64,000 bases of DNA from CAYFFO01 sp964342485 (GTDB taxonomy: Bacteria; Chloroflexota; Dehalococcoidia; Lucifugimonadales; CAJWER01). Both the position numbers and the translations under genes were made by a program. The notes under the pieces were generated by a model. That model made no database searches, was not told where the DNA came from, and saw only the letters and a program-made list of their open reading frames with translations. Below are positions 25,404 to 34,725 of this stretch, piece by piece. The stretch covers positions 1 through 64,000 of the forward strand of contig CAYFFO010000006.1 in the NCBI GenBank assembly GCA_964342485.1. Direction: 5' to 3'. Each line of letters starts with the position of its first letter. Positions within the stretch are counted from its first letter, which is position 1.

Positions 25404-27002
25404 ATGCGCTCCTTAATTTTAAATTATAGTGCTCGTGTTTCTCTTATCCATATCTATTCAGGTATGTTTATTTTGATCATGTTTTTAACTTTAATTGCTT
25501 GCAACAAATTGACTAGTAAGCAACTTGCTCAAATTGAACAGCACAAGATTATAGCAACACAATATATGATAGACAGGAAATATCAGAATGCACTGGATGA
25601 ATATAATTCTGCTATAGATATAGATGGTGTTAATCATGAGTTGTATTTTGGTCGATCGAAGGCATTTATTGGGCTGAAAGCTTATAGGCAATCTATTAAA
25701 GATTTAGAAGAAGTTAATAAACTAGAACCGGGTTATATAGAAGGGTATTCACTTAAGGGTTTTGCCCACGTTAGTCTTGGAGAGTATAGAGAAGCTGTAA
25801 GGTCATATAATAGAGCAATTGATAGCCAAACAAATGACCCTAAATTATTTAATAATCGAGCGAATGCTTATGCCAAATTGAAGGAATATTATAAAGCGGT
25901 AGAGGATTACAATAAATCTATAGAATTAGATGCGACTAATTCTAGGGTATTTACAAATAGAGGTATTGCTCTAGGACAGATAGGATCTGTAAGAGAGGCA
26001 ATACGTGACTTTGCCGAAGCAATTCATCTTGATCCTGAAAATGCATCGGCTTATTTCAATCGAGGGGCTGCATATAGCAGGTTAGGTGAATTTGAAGTAG
26101 CCTTTAGACATTTAGAAGAAGCGGTTAGATTGGATCCAGATAATAAAGCTTTTGTCTTAGATGCAGGGGACCAATATACGGAGCTAGGATTATTACGGCA
26201 ATCTGTAGCCGCATACGATCTAGCAATAGAGCAAGATATTTCCAGTCCCCAGAATTATATTGATCGAGCAGATGCAAATTACAAACTGGGGAAATATCAA
26301 CAAGCAATAGATGATTACACCATAGCTATAGGACTTCTTCCAGAATTGGCTAAACTGTATTTAGCTAGAGGCGCATCTTATCATGAGCTTCAGCAATTTG
26401 AGAAAGCAATAGAAGATTATGACATGGTTATGGATCTAGAACCTGATGACCATCGGTCTTATTCAAAAATGGGAATCGCTTTAATGTTAATAGGTGATAT
26501 AAATAAGTCACTGCAATTTTTTGATATAGCTATAGATCTGTCTCCAGAAGATCCTAATTTGTTCGTAGATAGAGGCACTTCGTTTTCGAGAAAGGGTGAT
26601 CTAAGTTCTTCAATATTGGATTTTGACAAAGCTATAGATATCGATCCAAAATTTAGTAGGGCATGGGTCGATAGAGGTATTTCTTATTCCAAATTAGGAG
26701 AATTTGAAAGAGCCTTATTTGATTTTGATGAAGCTATTAGATTGGAACCAACTGATGGACGGGCTTTTGCAAATAGAGGAATAGCTAATTTAGGGATGGG
26801 TAATCTCGAAAGCGCTTTGACAGACTATGACAAATCCATAAAGTTTAATCCTTATCACCCTTTGGGATACGTAAATAGAGCTATACTTAATAGCCTTTTA
26901 GGTAGTCATACCGAAGTATTAAAAGATATCGATAAAGCTGAAGAATTTGGTTATGATAGGGATTTATTGCTTTCGCAAATTGAAGAGGCGAAGTTAAGAT
27001 AA
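25404..27002 (+). CDS. TPR-repeat lipoprotein
   Basis: A 532-residue protein with a signal segment and a lipobox (LIAC, Cys33), then about thirteen or fourteen tetratricopeptide repeats of 34 residues from near residue 45 to the C-terminus. The repeats keep the A-x-x-DY/DF...AI-L-P...A-x-x-NRG pattern. Such solenoids are scaffolds for protein complexes. No partner can be named. A TATAAT-like box at 25323-25328 may be its promoter. It converges on coaBC with only 21 bases between, so transcripts of the two may overlap. Confidence 0.87.
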   Translation: MRSLILNYSARVSLIHIYSGMFILIMFLTLIACNKLTSKQLAQIEQHKIIATQYMIDRKYQNALDEYNSAIDIDGVNHELYFGRSKAFIGLKAYRQSIKDLEEVNKLEPGYIEGYSLKGFAHVSLGEYREAVRSYNRAIDSQTNDPKLFNNRANAYAKLKEYYKAVEDYNKSIELDATNSRVFTNRGIALGQIGSVREAIRDFAEAIHLDPENASAYFNRGAAYSRLGEFEVAFRHLEEAVRLDPDNKAFVLDAGDQYTELGLLRQSVAAYDLAIEQDISSPQNYIDRADANYKLGKYQQAIDDYTIAIGLLPELAKLYLARGASYHELQQFEKAIEDYDMVMDLEPDDHRSYSKMGIALMLIGDINKSLQFFDIAIDLSPEDPNLFVDRGTSFSRKGDLSSSILDFDKAIDIDPKFSRAWVDRGISYSKLGEFERALFDFDEAIRLEPTDGRAFANRGIANLGMGNLESALTDYDKSIKFNPYHPLGYVNRAILNSLLGSHTEVLKDIDKAEEFGYDRDLLLSQIEEAKLR

Positions 27003-27023
27003 TTTCAATGCAATATTTATTAT

Positions 27024-28247
27024 TTACTTCTGTCTATCCGATAAAATATCTGATACTTGGTCAAGGATACGATTACCTATTTCGTATTTAGACATTAGTT
27101 CCAATTCTTGAACTACCCCTTCACGATTTATAAGGGTTATTTTATTATTATCTGAATTAAAGCCAATGCCTTCTTTACTAATATTGTTTGCAGCAATTAG
27201 GTCAAGGTCTTTCGATCGGATTTTTTTAATCGCGTTATCCAAAATATTTTCGCTTTCAGCGGCGAATCCTACTTTTAATATGGTGTTTCTATCCAGTTCA
27301 GCTAAAATATCTGGGTTACGGGACAGGTTAATATCCCAGGTTTGAGATCCATTTTTTTTGAACTTGGATTTTGAAACAAATTTTGGTTTCCAATCTGCGA
27401 CTGCCGCCGCCATTATTATTACATCTGCATCTATACATTCATCAACGATGGCATTTTTCATATCCTCTGCACTTATAACATTTTTTACCCTTGTGCCAAC
27501 TGGTGTGATTTGCATATTTGGTGCAGCGACTATTATGGTTTCGGCTCCTCGATTCCTTGCTGCTTCGGCGATGGCATACCCCATTTTCCCGCTTGATCGA
27601 TTAGTGATGAATCGAACTGGATCAATCTTTTCTTGAGTACCACCGGCACTAATTACTATCTTTTTGTTTTTCAGGTCGCCATCACTGCCCATGATAGATC
27701 TGGTATGTCCAAGAATTGTCGATGTTTCAACAAGGCGACCTTTGCCAAATAATCCGGAAGCTAAACGGCCTTCTTCTGGACCAATAATCGTATAACCTCT
27801 TTTCGCTAATTTATTGATATTTTCTTGGGTAGCTGGATTTGAATACATATTGCCATCCATTGCTGGGCAGATAAGTACAGGCGAAGATGTGGCAAGGACA
27901 GTGGCTGTTAAAGGATCATCGGAAAAACCAAGAGCTAGTCTTGCCATGGTTTGTGCAGTAGCTGGTGCGATAATTACAATGTCGGATCGTTCTGCTATTG
28001 AGACATGATTGATACCAATTTCAGAATTAGGATCAAATAAGTTTGTCGAAACTGGACGATTTGTGATTGATGCAAAAGAATTGGGTGTCACAAATTGGAG
28101 AGAAGCTTTGGTCATCATGACATCCACTGCTGCACCAGCCTGCACTAACTTGCTTATCAAGTCTATGGCTTTATAACAAGCTATACTACCGCTCACACCA
28201 ACTGCTATGGATTTTCCGTAAATTGGATCAGTCATATTTACTCTCAA
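27024..28247 (-). CDS. coaBC: Bifunctional phosphopantothenoylcysteine decarboxylase / phosphopantothenate-cysteine ligase
   Basis: CoaBC carries out two successive steps of coenzyme A synthesis. In the 407-residue product the N-terminal flavoprotein half (about 10-180) has VGVSGSIACYKA, the catalytic His in NHVSIAERSD, and PAMDGNMY in place of the usual PAMN-x-x-MW. The ligase half has ISAGGTQEKIDPVRFITNRSSGKMGYAIAEAA and the later AAVADWKPK and KVGFAAES motifs. With coaX upstream on the same strand, two of the CoA steps are clustered. Confidence 0.94.
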   Translation of the reverse strand: MRVNMTDPIYGKSIAVGVSGSIACYKAIDLISKLVQAGAAVDVMMTKASLQFVTPNSFASITNRPVSTNLFDPNSEIGINHVSIAERSDIVIIAPATAQTMARLALGFSDDPLTATVLATSSPVLICPAMDGNMYSNPATQENINKLAKRGYTIIGPEEGRLASGLFGKGRLVETSTILGHTRSIMGSDGDLKNKKIVISAGGTQEKIDPVRFITNRSSGKMGYAIAEAARNRGAETIIVAAPNMQITPVGTRVKNVISAEDMKNAIVDECIDADVIIMAAAVADWKPKFVSKSKFKKNGSQTWDINLSRNPDILAELDRNTILKVGFAAESENILDNAIKKIRSKDLDLIAANNISKEGIGFNSDNNKITLINREGVVQELELMSKYEIGNRILDQVSDILSDRQK

Positions 28248-28330
28248 GTCCGATTACTCAATTCATACAGGTGAATAATGTTAACTGAGAATTATTTGAA
28301 TGTCTAAGATAATGTGGTTTTAAGTAGTAA

Positions 28331-29116
28331 TTAGTTTTCGTTCATATCTTGTATAATCTTAAGCCCCTTCAGTGTGAGGTGAGGTGAGACATTGTCAAAA
28401 ATCGTTATTTCATTTTGGATAATTTCGGCCAGCCCACCTGTTGCTACAACTTTACATCCTCCTCCGAGTTCTTTGTCAAATCTATCAACCATGCCTTTTA
28501 CTAATTCAGAATAACCAAATATTAGTCCTGATTGGATGGCATGTATGGTATTTTTACCAATTGCAGTTGGAGGAGGTACTAGTTCAACACGCCTAAGCAT
28601 AGATGCATTATGGTAAAGAGCATCAGCTGCAATAGAAATCCCTGGTGCAATTGCTCCTCCTAGATAGTCACCATTTGCTTTGACAGCGTCAAACACGGTA
28701 GCTGTCCCAAAATCCACAATAATTACTGGGCCTCCGTACAAATTTAATGCAGCAGCTGCATCAACAATTCGGTCGGCACCTACGTCTCTAGGATTGTCGT
28801 ATAGAACCTTAATCCCTGTACGTGTTCCGGAACCTACTATAAGAGGTTCTAATTTGAAAGTTTCACTAGATATATGGTGAAATATTGAAGTTAGCGTTGG
28901 AACTCCACTGCAAATAGCTATCTGTGTAATGTCATCTGGAGAGATCATTCGTAAAGACATGAGATGGTTTATTAGTAGAGCATATTCGTCTACTAATTTT
29001 GCTCTGTCGGTTGCAATTCTCCATGTCGCTTTGGGCTCATAAAGGGGTGGCCCGTTAGATTTATCAAATATCCCTAAAGATATGTTGGTATTCCCTATAT
29101 CGCAAGTTAGTAGCAT
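28331..29116 (-). CDS. coaX: Type III pantothenate kinase
   Basis: CoaX phosphorylates pantothenate, the first step of CoA synthesis. It has the ASKHA-fold motifs LLTCDIGNTNISLGIF, NPRDVGADRIVDAAAA, IIVDFGTATVFDAV, GGAIAPGI and VVATGGLAEI. I chose the ATG at 29116, which puts the conserved MLLTCDIGNTN at the N-terminus; upstream in-frame ATGs at 29131 and 29161 would add unconserved residues. It lies 83 bases before coaBC and probably shares its transcript. Confidence 0.93.
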   Translation of the reverse strand: MLLTCDIGNTNISLGIFDKSNGPPLYEPKATWRIATDRAKLVDEYALLINHLMSLRMISPDDITQIAICSGVPTLTSIFHHISSETFKLEPLIVGSGTRTGIKVLYDNPRDVGADRIVDAAAALNLYGGPVIIVDFGTATVFDAVKANGDYLGGAIAPGISIAADALYHNASMLRRVELVPPPTAIGKNTIHAIQSGLIFGYSELVKGMVDRFDKELGGGCKVVATGGLAEIIQNEITIFDNVSPHLTLKGLKIIQDMNEN

Positions 29117-29264
29117 GTTCAAATTACCCATTTGATATTGGAGTTCATTATACAGACACACATATAATATTTGTCCACGTTATATAGATATATTTTTTTG
29201 GAAACTGATCTTAAGATAAGGATAGTGGCTTGTCATAACAAAGATGTACTTCGGTATGATGATA

Positions 29265-30365
29265 TTATATAAGGTATTCTATTTCGACTCGTTTCCCAGT
29301 TCGTGCAGACTCATATGCAGAATCAATAGTTTGCAGTACTCTAAGAGCGTCTATTACTGTAACTTCCAATTCACGTCCGTTTTGGATATCCTTTATAAAG
29401 TTTTGTACCCAGTTGAACATCCATTTCCCACCACTTGTGTATCCTGGCGGGCTTGGAGAGAATGTGTATTCAAATTTTCGTTCGGGGGAGTCTGTCCATT
29501 TAGGCGAGGCGCTTTTAACTTTTAATTCTGACTCTCCAATTGGAGTCCAGTTTGCTTCTCCGTCAGTTCCTCTGATTACTAGGCTGGTATCGTACCCTCC
29601 TTTTGCACTTTGAAGATATCCTGCGTGCATTGAACCAAAAGCTCCATTTTCATATTCAAATGCTGCGATAGCTATATCTTCAAGAGGTTCTTCGATAATA
29701 CCAATTGGTCTACCAGTCATCGCTTGTACTGATTTTACTTCACAGTTCATCAAGAACCGCATGACCTCTAAGTGATGACCTCCTAGCATGTGTAGTATAC
29801 CGCCTCCTTCATCTTTATCTGTGTATAGAAAACTAGTGGGTTCACGTAAACCTGGTTTAACCTGTCCTGTAACCATTCGAACTTCAACATCTATAATTCT
29901 ACCGAAAACACCATCTAGAGTCATGGTTTTTAGATCTTGCGCCACTGGGTTAAATCGGTGCGGATACCCAGGCAAAACCTTAACTTCATTTTTTTGTATA
30001 GCTTTTGCAAGGTCAAATAATTCTGCTGAAGTTCTTGCAAACTGTTTCTCCATATAAAAATGCTTGCCAGCATTAGCTAGCTTGATCCCTACATTTGGCA
30101 CTTCAACTGCTGGTAATACGACCCATGCAATGTCAAAGTCTTGTTTATCTATAAGGTCATTTATGTTGTCGTAAAATCCAGCATTTGGATGAAAATGCTT
30201 AGCCTGATCAAGCAGAGATAAATCAGTATCTTCGCAATAGGCGACTATTTCTATCCCATCTAAATGGCGGAGTGTTTCAAGGTATCCATTGCCTCCTCCT
30301 GGTTTACCAACATGTCCATGTCTCATTCCAACAATCGCAGCTTTTAACAAATCGTTTTTACCCAT
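29265..30365 (-). CDS. Gfo/Idh/MocA-family NAD(P)-dependent oxidoreductase
   Basis: The protein has 366 residues, with an N-terminal Rossmann fold (AAIVGMRHGHVGKPGG near residues 8-24). Its EKQFARTSAELFDLAKA block matches the conserved EKP region, and the C-terminal half is the usual alpha/beta dimerisation domain (GGGILHMLGGHHLEVMRFLM). Members oxidise or reduce sugars, inositols and related diols. The Lys of the EKP motif is kept although Pro is replaced by Gln. The substrate cannot be inferred. Divergent from moeB. Confidence 0.87.
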   Translation of the reverse strand: MGKNDLLKAAIVGMRHGHVGKPGGGNGYLETLRHLDGIEIVAYCEDTDLSLLDQAKHFHPNAGFYDNINDLIDKQDFDIAWVVLPAVEVPNVGIKLANAGKHFYMEKQFARTSAELFDLAKAIQKNEVKVLPGYPHRFNPVAQDLKTMTLDGVFGRIIDVEVRMVTGQVKPGLREPTSFLYTDKDEGGGILHMLGGHHLEVMRFLMNCEVKSVQAMTGRPIGIIEEPLEDIAIAAFEYENGAFGSMHAGYLQSAKGGYDTSLVIRGTDGEANWTPIGESELKVKSASPKWTDSPERKFEYTFSPSPPGYTSGGKWMFNWVQNFIKDIQNGRELEVTVIDALRVLQTIDSAYESARTGKRVEIEYLI

Positions 30366-30449
30366 GATTTACTCCGAAATTATTTTGTATGGCAAGTAGT
30401 TCGAATCAGGATACATGTAAATTATAAGGAATGCACGATCGTACATACA

Positions 30450-30479
30450 TTGAGCCTTATTGATACGGCATGCTATACT
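30450..30479 (+). promoter_or_regulatory. Candidate promoter of moeB
   Basis: TTGAGC at 30450-30455 and TATACT at 30474-30479 are 18 bases apart, with a TG two bases before the second box (extended -10). It would leave an untranslated leader of roughly 100 bases before the moeB ATG. Consensus-based prediction only. Confidence 0.42.
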
Positions 30480-30586
30480 CGAAAACCTTAGAGTAGGAGT
30501 ATAGACAGGAATTTAGAGACGAATAATATACCACTAGTTTGCTGTACAACTTGCTAGATTTGGTCTTTTATAGAGGTGAAATATAA

Positions 30587-31411
30587 ATGGTAGTTACAGG
30601 TGCATTAACACCGTATCAAGTCAAGCGTTATAGTCGGCATATTATAATGCCGCAAGTTGGAAGTAATGGTCAAAGGAAATTACTTAATTCGAAGGTTCTT
30701 ATAATTGGGGCAGGAGGTTTAGGATCTCCTGTTGCAATATATTTAGCGTTAGCTGGGATTGGTACTGTTGGAATAGTAGATTTTGATGTTGTAGATGTAA
30801 CTAATTTACAGAGACAAATTCTTCATCATGATGCCGATATAGGGAAGAGCAAAGTAGAGTCTGCTAAAAACACGCTCCTTGCATATAATCCGGATGTAAA
30901 TGTTATTACTTATAATGAACCTATTACTGCTGAGAATGCAATGGAAATCATGAAAGAGTTTGATGTGATAGTTAGTGGAGCAGATAATTTTGCAGCTAGA
31001 TATCTTATTAATGATGCTGCTTATTTGAGTAATAAACCTCTTGTTGATGGAAGCATATTGATGTTTGATGGAAGGGCGACCGTTTTTTCCCCAGGTAAAG
31101 GTTGTTATAGATGCGTTTTCCCTGACCCTCCTCCACCCGGAGAAGTACCAAATTGTTCGGAAGCCGGTGTTGTTGGAATGTTACCTGGTTTGGTTGGCAG
31201 CATACAGGCTACTGAGACGGTTAAAGTATTGTTAGAAATAGGTAATCCTTTAATAGGGAAATTACTTTTAATCGATGCTCTTGATATGGATTTTCGAGAG
31301 GTCAAGATTCGAAGAGATGTTAATTGCCCGTTGTGTGGTGACAATCCTAGTGTTACCGAACTAATAGATTATGAGATTTTTTGTGGTATATCCGTAGATT
31401 CAGACGGATAA
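30587..31411 (+). CDS. moeB: MoeB/ThiF-family adenylyltransferase
   Basis: This E1-like enzyme adenylates the C-terminal Gly-Gly of a small sulfur carrier (MoaD, ThiS or a relative). The 274-residue product has the nucleotide loop IIGAGGLGSPVAIYLALAGIG, an IVDFDVVDVTNLQRQ-LH block with the catalytic Arg, and the zinc pairs CYRC and CPLC. The PNCSEAGVVG segment carries the family cysteine. There is no rhodanese domain. The partner carrier is not in the window, so molybdopterin versus thiamine use cannot be decided; the length fits MoeB. Confidence 0.87.
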   Translation: MVVTGALTPYQVKRYSRHIIMPQVGSNGQRKLLNSKVLIIGAGGLGSPVAIYLALAGIGTVGIVDFDVVDVTNLQRQILHHDADIGKSKVESAKNTLLAYNPDVNVITYNEPITAENAMEIMKEFDVIVSGADNFAARYLINDAAYLSNKPLVDGSILMFDGRATVFSPGKGCYRCVFPDPPPPGEVPNCSEAGVVGMLPGLVGSIQATETVKVLLEIGNPLIGKLLLIDALDMDFREVKIRRDVNCPLCGDNPSVTELIDYEIFCGISVDSDG

Positions 31412-31431
31412 ACAAAATATGAAATAGTTTG

Positions 31432-32703
31432 TCATATTTGGTTGTTGCGATCTACTTTTTCTCCATCTAAAAATACATCGGCCACTTTTGACAGATCCCT
31501 AATATCATTAGCAGGGTTTCCTTCCACAATCAGAATGTCTGCTTTTTTGTTCTGTGAAAGAGTTCCTACTTGATCGTCTATCCAGCATGATTTAGCTGCA
31601 TCACTCGTCCCAGATACGATTGCTTCCATTGGACTCATCCCTACATCTACGTGAGCAGAGATTTCATCCTGAAAACTGGTACCTCCAAGCTTATAGTGTA
31701 ACCAGGAAGCATCGGAACCTGCGACTAACTTGACCCCTTCTTTCAACATCTGTCCCCAAAATTCCACAGAGTCTGCCCAACTAAGGTAAAAAGTGTCTAT
31801 AGATTCTTGTTCTTCCTCGGAAAGCAATTCTGTTTCAGCTTTTCTCTCAAGTTGCCAAATACGTTCTCTGCCTTGGTGAAGTGTTGGGTTGACAAATATA
31901 TTCCTTTCAACTAACTGTTCAGTTAGTTCAGGTCTATAAACATTACTACCATCCGCCTCTACATATCGCCCATGGATAACAGTGTCTATACCGGCACTTA
32001 TAGCATTGGAAATAGATTGTGAGTCAGTGCAGTGAGCAGCTGAGTGCCTACCAAACTTATGAGCTTCATCTACAATTGATTTCAATTCATCTAAGTTAAA
32101 AGATGGTCTGCCTTTGACTGATGTTCTTGTACTGCCACCGCTAGCGGTTATCTTTATAAAGTCGACGCCTTCTTTTACGAGTTGCCTAACTGCTGCAATA
32201 CATTCGTCGGGCCCAGTAGCTTGGATTCCAAAATAGCTAAGGTGACCACCGATGATAGCAATAGGACGACCAGCTAAAATCAATCTTGGGGCAACAGTAA
32301 TTCCCATATTTACTGCTTCTTTAAGTTCTAATGTTGTACGGTTTTTCGCTCCGCAATCTCTGACGGTAGTAACGCCGGAGTATAGGTGTGCGCGGGCGTT
32401 TTTTGCAGCTTGCAGAGTTAGTATTTCGTCTGGAAGGGTAGTTAATTCATCTCCTGCTCTACCATCTCCGATTCCAATAAGGTGAACATGGCTGTCAATT
32501 AACCCAGGAAGGATAGAGTGTGAATCATAGTTTAGTTCTGTGACTGAAGAGCCTTCTGGTGGGACCACGTTTTCTTCTGATCCTACTTGTTTAATAGTAT
32601 CTTTTTCTATTAGGATTGCGCCACGTTCAATTGGCTGTCCACCCTCTCCATCGATAAGATGAGCTGCTTTTATTAGTGTGAAGTCGTTGGCTTTTTCCGC
32701 CAT
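31432..32703 (-). CDS. Metal-dependent amidohydrolase, imidazolonepropionase-like (paralogue 2)
   Basis: A 423-residue amidohydrolase-superfamily protein. Metal ligands are visible as SHVHLIG, the bridging Lys in FIKITASGG, His in AAHC and VIHGR, and Asp in GSDASW. It is most like the imidazolonepropionase/prolidase-type group that cleaves peptide-like or cyclic amide bonds. A close paralogue lies directly upstream (32738-34042), with shared blocks such as GDGRAGD-LPDEILTLQ-AKNAR. It converges on moeB with about 20 bases between. Confidence 0.87.
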   Translation of the reverse strand: MAEKANDFTLIKAAHLIDGEGGQPIERGAILIEKDTIKQVGSEENVVPPEGSSVTELNYDSHSILPGLIDSHVHLIGIGDGRAGDELTTLPDEILTLQAAKNARAHLYSGVTTVRDCGAKNRTTLELKEAVNMGITVAPRLILAGRPIAIIGGHLSYFGIQATGPDECIAAVRQLVKEGVDFIKITASGGSTRTSVKGRPSFNLDELKSIVDEAHKFGRHSAAHCTDSQSISNAISAGIDTVIHGRYVEADGSNVYRPELTEQLVERNIFVNPTLHQGRERIWQLERKAETELLSEEEQESIDTFYLSWADSVEFWGQMLKEGVKLVAGSDASWLHYKLGGTSFQDEISAHVDVGMSPMEAIVSGTSDAAKSCWIDDQVGTLSQNKKADILIVEGNPANDIRDLSKVADVFLDGEKVDRNNQI

Positions 32704-32737
32704 GATGTCCTCCAGAAGGTGTGTTATTTCGTTAGCA

Positions 32738-34042
32738 TTATTCTTTATCAGGTCGCTGCTGTCTAGTTAAATCAAGTGACTCATTGGATGTAGGAGTTAG
32801 TAGTTTTCCTCCTAATATCACATCACTTATATTCAGGAGTGAACTCAAGTTGTCTAGGGGGTTGTTTTCTAATGATATCAAGTCTGCCTTTTTACCAATA
32901 GAAATGCTGCCAACTGAATCTGCAATATCTATTGATTTGGCTGCTTCACTAGTTACTGACTTTATGATATTCGAGTTTGACATCCCAGCCATGCTCAAGC
33001 ATTCAGTTTCATAAAAAGTATTACCCAGCTTATAATTTCCCCACGATGAATCGGACCCGGTAATTACATTAACACCGCTTCCAATTAATTTGTGAGTATG
33101 CTCTATCGCAGTTTCAAAGCCATATTTAGATTCGTCGAGTTGCTTTAACTCACTAGGGGTTAGAGAACGTTCTGCGGCAAGTTCTAAAGCAGACCAAACA
33201 CGAGTTCGAATTACATGAAGCGTTGGGTTTACGAACGTCCCTGTATTGGCCAATCGATCTGCTATATCTTGTCTAAAAACAAATTCCCCGTTAGCTTCCC
33301 TGAAAATACAATGAATAATCATGTCCACTTTTGCGTCAAGAGAATTAACTATTCCCTGAGTTGATGTGCAGTGGGTAGCGGTGAGGATACCGAATTTATG
33401 TGCTTCGTCAACAATTGCACTAAGCTCGTCTGGGTTAAAAGATGGTAGAAGTGGGAATGACGTTTTTGTTGTGCCTCCGGTTGCAGTGATTTTTATATAG
33501 TCTGCTCCTTCTTTTACCAATTGCCGTACCATAGCACGTCCATCCGTAGGTCCAGTAATAGCTGATCCAAAATAGTCCATGTGTCCACCAATTATTGAGA
33601 TTGGCCTGCCACATAAAACCATTCTAGGACCTATGCTGATACCCTGCTGGATTGCATCACGCAATCTGAGCATAGTAGTGTTTTTCGGTCCATTTTCTCG
33701 AATTGTAGTCACACCAGTAAAAAGAGATGTACGTGCATTTTTCGCTGATTGCAGAGTGAGAATTTCGTCAGGCAATTTTGCCAGATCATCTCCTGCCCTA
33801 CCGTCACCGAATCCATTATGGTGGGTATGACAATCTACCATACCCGGCATAACTATCTTGTTAGACAGATCAATTAGTTTAGGCGAAGCAGCATCAGGTA
33901 CCGGGATTTCTTTTTGAGGTCCTATAGCGGCTATTTCAGACCCATTAATTAGAATCGCAGCGTTTTCTAAAGGAGGATTTCCTGATCCATCTATTAGTAG
34001 CCCTACTCGAACAAGTTTTAAAGAGCTATGTTGATCAGACAT
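32738..34042 (-). CDS. Metal-dependent amidohydrolase, imidazolonepropionase-like (paralogue 1)
   Basis: The product is 434 residues and has the same superfamily ligands: CHTHHNG, YIKITATGG, ATHC, IIHC and GSDSSW. It aligns along its whole length with the next gene and appears to come from an old tandem duplication, as many positions have diverged. Exact substrate unknown. It starts five bases after the PH-domain membrane protein, so the three genes are probably one transcript. SAR202 genomes are reported to carry large paralogous enzyme families, which fits. Confidence 0.87.
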   Translation of the reverse strand: MSDQHSSLKLVRVGLLIDGSGNPPLENAAILINGSEIAAIGPQKEIPVPDAASPKLIDLSNKIVMPGMVDCHTHHNGFGDGRAGDDLAKLPDEILTLQSAKNARTSLFTGVTTIRENGPKNTTMLRLRDAIQQGISIGPRMVLCGRPISIIGGHMDYFGSAITGPTDGRAMVRQLVKEGADYIKITATGGTTKTSFPLLPSFNPDELSAIVDEAHKFGILTATHCTSTQGIVNSLDAKVDMIIHCIFREANGEFVFRQDIADRLANTGTFVNPTLHVIRTRVWSALELAAERSLTPSELKQLDESKYGFETAIEHTHKLIGSGVNVITGSDSSWGNYKLGNTFYETECLSMAGMSNSNIIKSVTSEAAKSIDIADSVGSISIGKKADLISLENNPLDNLSSLLNISDVILGGKLLTPTSNESLDLTRQQRPDKE

Positions 34043-34047
34043 AGGAC

Positions 34048-34575
34048 CTAATCCGAATCTGTTTCCTGGCCTTCAGTATCTTCAATTGGTTCTGCATTCT
34101 CTATTTTTTTGGTAATTCTTTCTTCTGTATTAGCCAAGATGGGGATATAAGATAAGGTAGCTACTGCTCCGTTGTTTAACATAACATCGACTGCCTGGTA
34201 TCCAAATGCTCTTCCAAACATACCAAACCTTGATTTAACAGTTGTCATACGGCCGTAGGGTAGCGGATATTCTTTTGATGACATGATTCCACCTCTTCTA
34301 TAAATCAGATGTTCTTTACCTAAAGTATAAGATGTGCCACGCCACATAAAATATCTGGGTATTACTACAACTAAAATAATGAAAGTGGCAACCCATTCTT
34401 CAATCCCAATTTGAGGGAAAGCTACAAAAGCTCCGGTTACAATAAGCCATGGTGCCGATGACATTAGCCAAGCCCATTGTACTTGTGTAATTGTTATTTC
34501 AGAATCGTTGTTTTGCGACCTTGGTTTTCCAGGTTCAGTATTTGTGTGGTCTTCATGATCTTCTTTATCTGCCAT
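34048..34575 (-). CDS. Membrane protein with bacterial PH (bPH2, YdbS-like) domain
   Basis: A 175-residue protein: a polar acidic N-terminus of about 33 residues, two adjacent hydrophobic segments (about 34-55 and 60-80), then a bPH2-like domain (TSYTLGKEHLIYRRGGIMSSKEYPLPYGRMTTVKSR), and an acidic C-terminus. Related YdbS/YdbT proteins sit in the membrane of Bacillus; their exact role is unclear. It heads the two-amidohydrolase unit. Confidence 0.75.
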   Translation of the reverse strand: MADKEDHEDHTNTEPGKPRSQNNDSEITITQVQWAWLMSSAPWLIVTGAFVAFPQIGIEEWVATFIILVVVIPRYFMWRGTSYTLGKEHLIYRRGGIMSSKEYPLPYGRMTTVKSRFGMFGRAFGYQAVDVMLNNGAVATLSYIPILANTEERITKKIENAEPIEDTEGQETDSD

Positions 34576-34725
34576 TTATATAATTCTCCTGTTGACTTTC
34601 AAGTGTTTATTAAAAGGCGTTTCTAATATCGGTATATTAAGTATACACAAGGTAAGTATACCTTGGTTCTACGAACATATTTTTATAAGCAGAATTGGGT
34701 TTGGTTTGGATCTATGTAAGGCATG

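Noticed and set aside
30395..30420. AGTTCGAATCAGG, resembling a tRNA T-loop
   Set aside because: There is no matching acceptor stem, D-loop or anticodon arm in the surrounding 90 bases. No tRNA was found in the window.
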